From Microbacteriaceae bacterium (GTDB taxonomy: Bacteria; Actinomycetota; Actinomycetes; Actinomycetales; Microbacteriaceae): 5,943 nucleotides of DNA. The stretch is taken from positions 1-5,943 of the forward strand of contig JAAYAS010000331.1 in the NCBI GenBank assembly GCA_012719255.1. The letters are read 5' to 3'. Each line of letters starts with the position of its first letter. The stretch's first letter is position 1. The notes under the pieces are model-generated. The model was not told where the DNA came from. It ran no database searches and worked only from the letters and a program-made list of their open reading frames with translations. Below, in pieces: positions 5,033-5,943 of the stretch. The position numbers and the translations under genes were made by a program.

Positions 5033-5943
5033 TCAGTGCCCCCGTCCGCTGGTCGGGTCGAGCGCATCGCGCAGCGCCTCGCCGACCATGTTGATGGAGA
5101 TCACGAGCAGCGCGAGGATCGCCGCCGCGAACACCCACGTGTGCGGGTGCGCGATGTTGTAGGCCTGCAGCACCGAGCCGAGCGAGAAGTTCGGGTAGAG
5201 AATGCCGAAGCCGAGGAACGACAGGCCGGTCTCGGCGAGGATCGCGAAGCCGACGCCGAGGGTGGTGTCGATGATCATCCACGACGAGATGTTCGGGATG
5301 ATGTGCCGCATGATGATGCGGTGCGACGGCACGCCCATGAACTTCGCCGCCTGCACGTACTCCATGTTCACGACGCCCTGCGTGAGGGCGCGCAGCACGC
5401 GGGCGGTGAGCATCCACGAGAACAGCGCGAGCAGCGGCACCATGAGGATCCAGTGCATCCCCTGCAGCACCGGGCTGAGCAGCAGCAGCATGAGGAAGCT
5501 CGGCACGATGAGCATGAAGTTGATGAAGTTCACGATGACGGTGTCGATCTTGCCGCCGAAGTAGCCGGCGATCGTGCCGAACAGCGCCGCGAGCACGGTG
5601 ATGAGCAGCGCGGTCGCGAAGCCGATGATCAGCGAGATGCGCAGGCCGGCCATCACCTGGGCGAAGATGTCCTGCCCCTGCGCGTTCGTGCCGAACCAGT
5701 GGTACTGGCTTGGGCCCTTGAGCTGGTTCGCGAAGTCGTACTCGATGGGGTTGTACTGGTACACCATCGGGAACACGATCGCCGAGATCGTGAGCAGCAG
5801 CAGCACGCTGCCGCCGATCCAGGCGCTCGGCATGCGGCGGAAGCGGCGCCAGACGAGCGCCGAGCGCGAGGAGGCCTTCGTGGGGGCCGTGGCGGCGTCG
5901 GCGGGGACGACCGCCGCATCGGCGTCGTCGACGAGGCCCTGAT
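5033..5943 (-). CDS. ABC transporter permease, OppC/DppC type (partial, 5' end beyond right edge)
   Basis: 302 residues are visible. A hydrophilic cytoplasmic tail (residues 1-36, ending ALVWRRFRRMPSAW) leads to six membrane segments at about 41-60, 102-127, 135-159, 163-182, 220-244 and 267-286. The BPD_transp_1 signature is clear: HWFGTNAQGQDIF at about 81-93 before helix 2, and the EAA loop YVQAAKFMGV...HIIPN (195-217; bases about 5291-5359), which docks onto the ATPase Q-loop region. The C-terminus GEALRDALDP is typical of OppC/DppC. The ATG at 5833 would give 266 residues, but it has no ribosome binding site and the frame continues upstream without a stop or an ATG, GTG or TTG to the window edge. 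The upstream codons encode the basic, Ala-rich tail expected of this family, so the true start lies outside. It forms half of the transmembrane channel; an OppB-like partner is expected just upstream but is not visible. Its stop is 3 bases before the ATPase start, so they share an operon. Confidence 0.94.
   Translation of the reverse strand, partial: QGLVDDADAAVVPADAATAPTKASSRSALVWRRFRRMPSAWIGGSVLLLLTISAIVFPMVYQYNPIEYDFANQLKGPSQYHWFGTNAQGQDIFAQVMAGLRISLIIGFATALLITVLAALFGTIAGYFGGKIDTVIVNFINFMLIVPSFLMLLLLSPVLQGMHWILMVPLLALFSWMLTARVLRALTQGVVNMEYVQAAKFMGVPSHRIIMRHIIPNISSWMIIDTTLGVGFAILAETGLSFLGFGILYPNFSLGSVLQAYNIAHPHTWVFAAAILALLVISINMVGEALRDALDPTSGRGH

Noticed and set aside
5013..5417. A 134-codon minus-strand frame overlapping the permease and ATPase junction
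   Set aside because: His/Arg/Ala-rich out-of-frame reading of the permease gene with no motif; the permease frame carries the EAA loop here.
5831..5833. ATG at 5833 as the true start of the permease
   Set aside because: It has no ribosome binding site, and the same frame continues upstream with a plausible cytoplasmic tail to the window edge without a stop. The gene is better treated as partial.
1..5943. Search for CRISPR repeats, tRNA or rRNA genes, transposases, toxin-antitoxin pairs or phage genes
   Set aside because: None seen. Nearly all the sequence is covered by well-supported genes, and the three spacers (64, 120 and 28 bases) are too short for a hidden system.

Overview
The window is high-GC DNA with tight coding and strong G/C preference at third codon positions. 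This suggests a high-GC actinomycete. The protein sequences look most like Microbacteriaceae (Agromyces/Microbacterium-like), but that placement is inferred from memory of the families and was not searched.

Layout from left to right. (1) The first 116 bases, minus strand, are the 5' end of typA/bipA, a ribosome-associated translational GTPase; the rest lies off the left edge. (2) A short divergent spacer (117-180) separates it from a plus-strand gene for a CPBP-type intramembrane metalloprotease (181-1041). That gene carries a small in-frame minisatellite between its second and third active-site motifs. (3) A convergent spacer (1042-1161) holds a perfect 33-base palindrome that probably terminates transcription from both sides. 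(4) From 1162 to the right edge, three minus-strand genes form one peptide/nickel-type (Opp/Dpp) ABC transporter operon. In transcription order these are a membrane permease of the OppC/DppC type (5' end off the window), a double ATPase fusing OppD-like and OppF-like halves, and a lipoprotein substrate-binding protein (OppA/DppA-like). The gaps are 3 nt and 28 nt (22 nt if the binding protein starts at its first ATG).

How the genes work together: the lipoprotein captures a peptide-like solute outside the membrane. The OppC-like permease, with an OppB-like partner presumably encoded just upstream of the window, forms the channel. The fused ATPase supplies both nucleotide-binding domains. The operon promoter is not in the window. 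typA and the CPBP gene are separate transcription units with no evident functional tie to the transporter.

I find no RNA gene, CRISPR array, insertion sequence, phage gene or defence system, and no convincing new system. Points worth a second look are the CPBP tandem repeat and its atypical first motif, the binding-protein gene being last in the operon and its likely start at the third codon, the two four-cysteine clusters of the ATPase, and the palindromic terminator without a T tract. No stretch longer than 300 bases lacks a gene.
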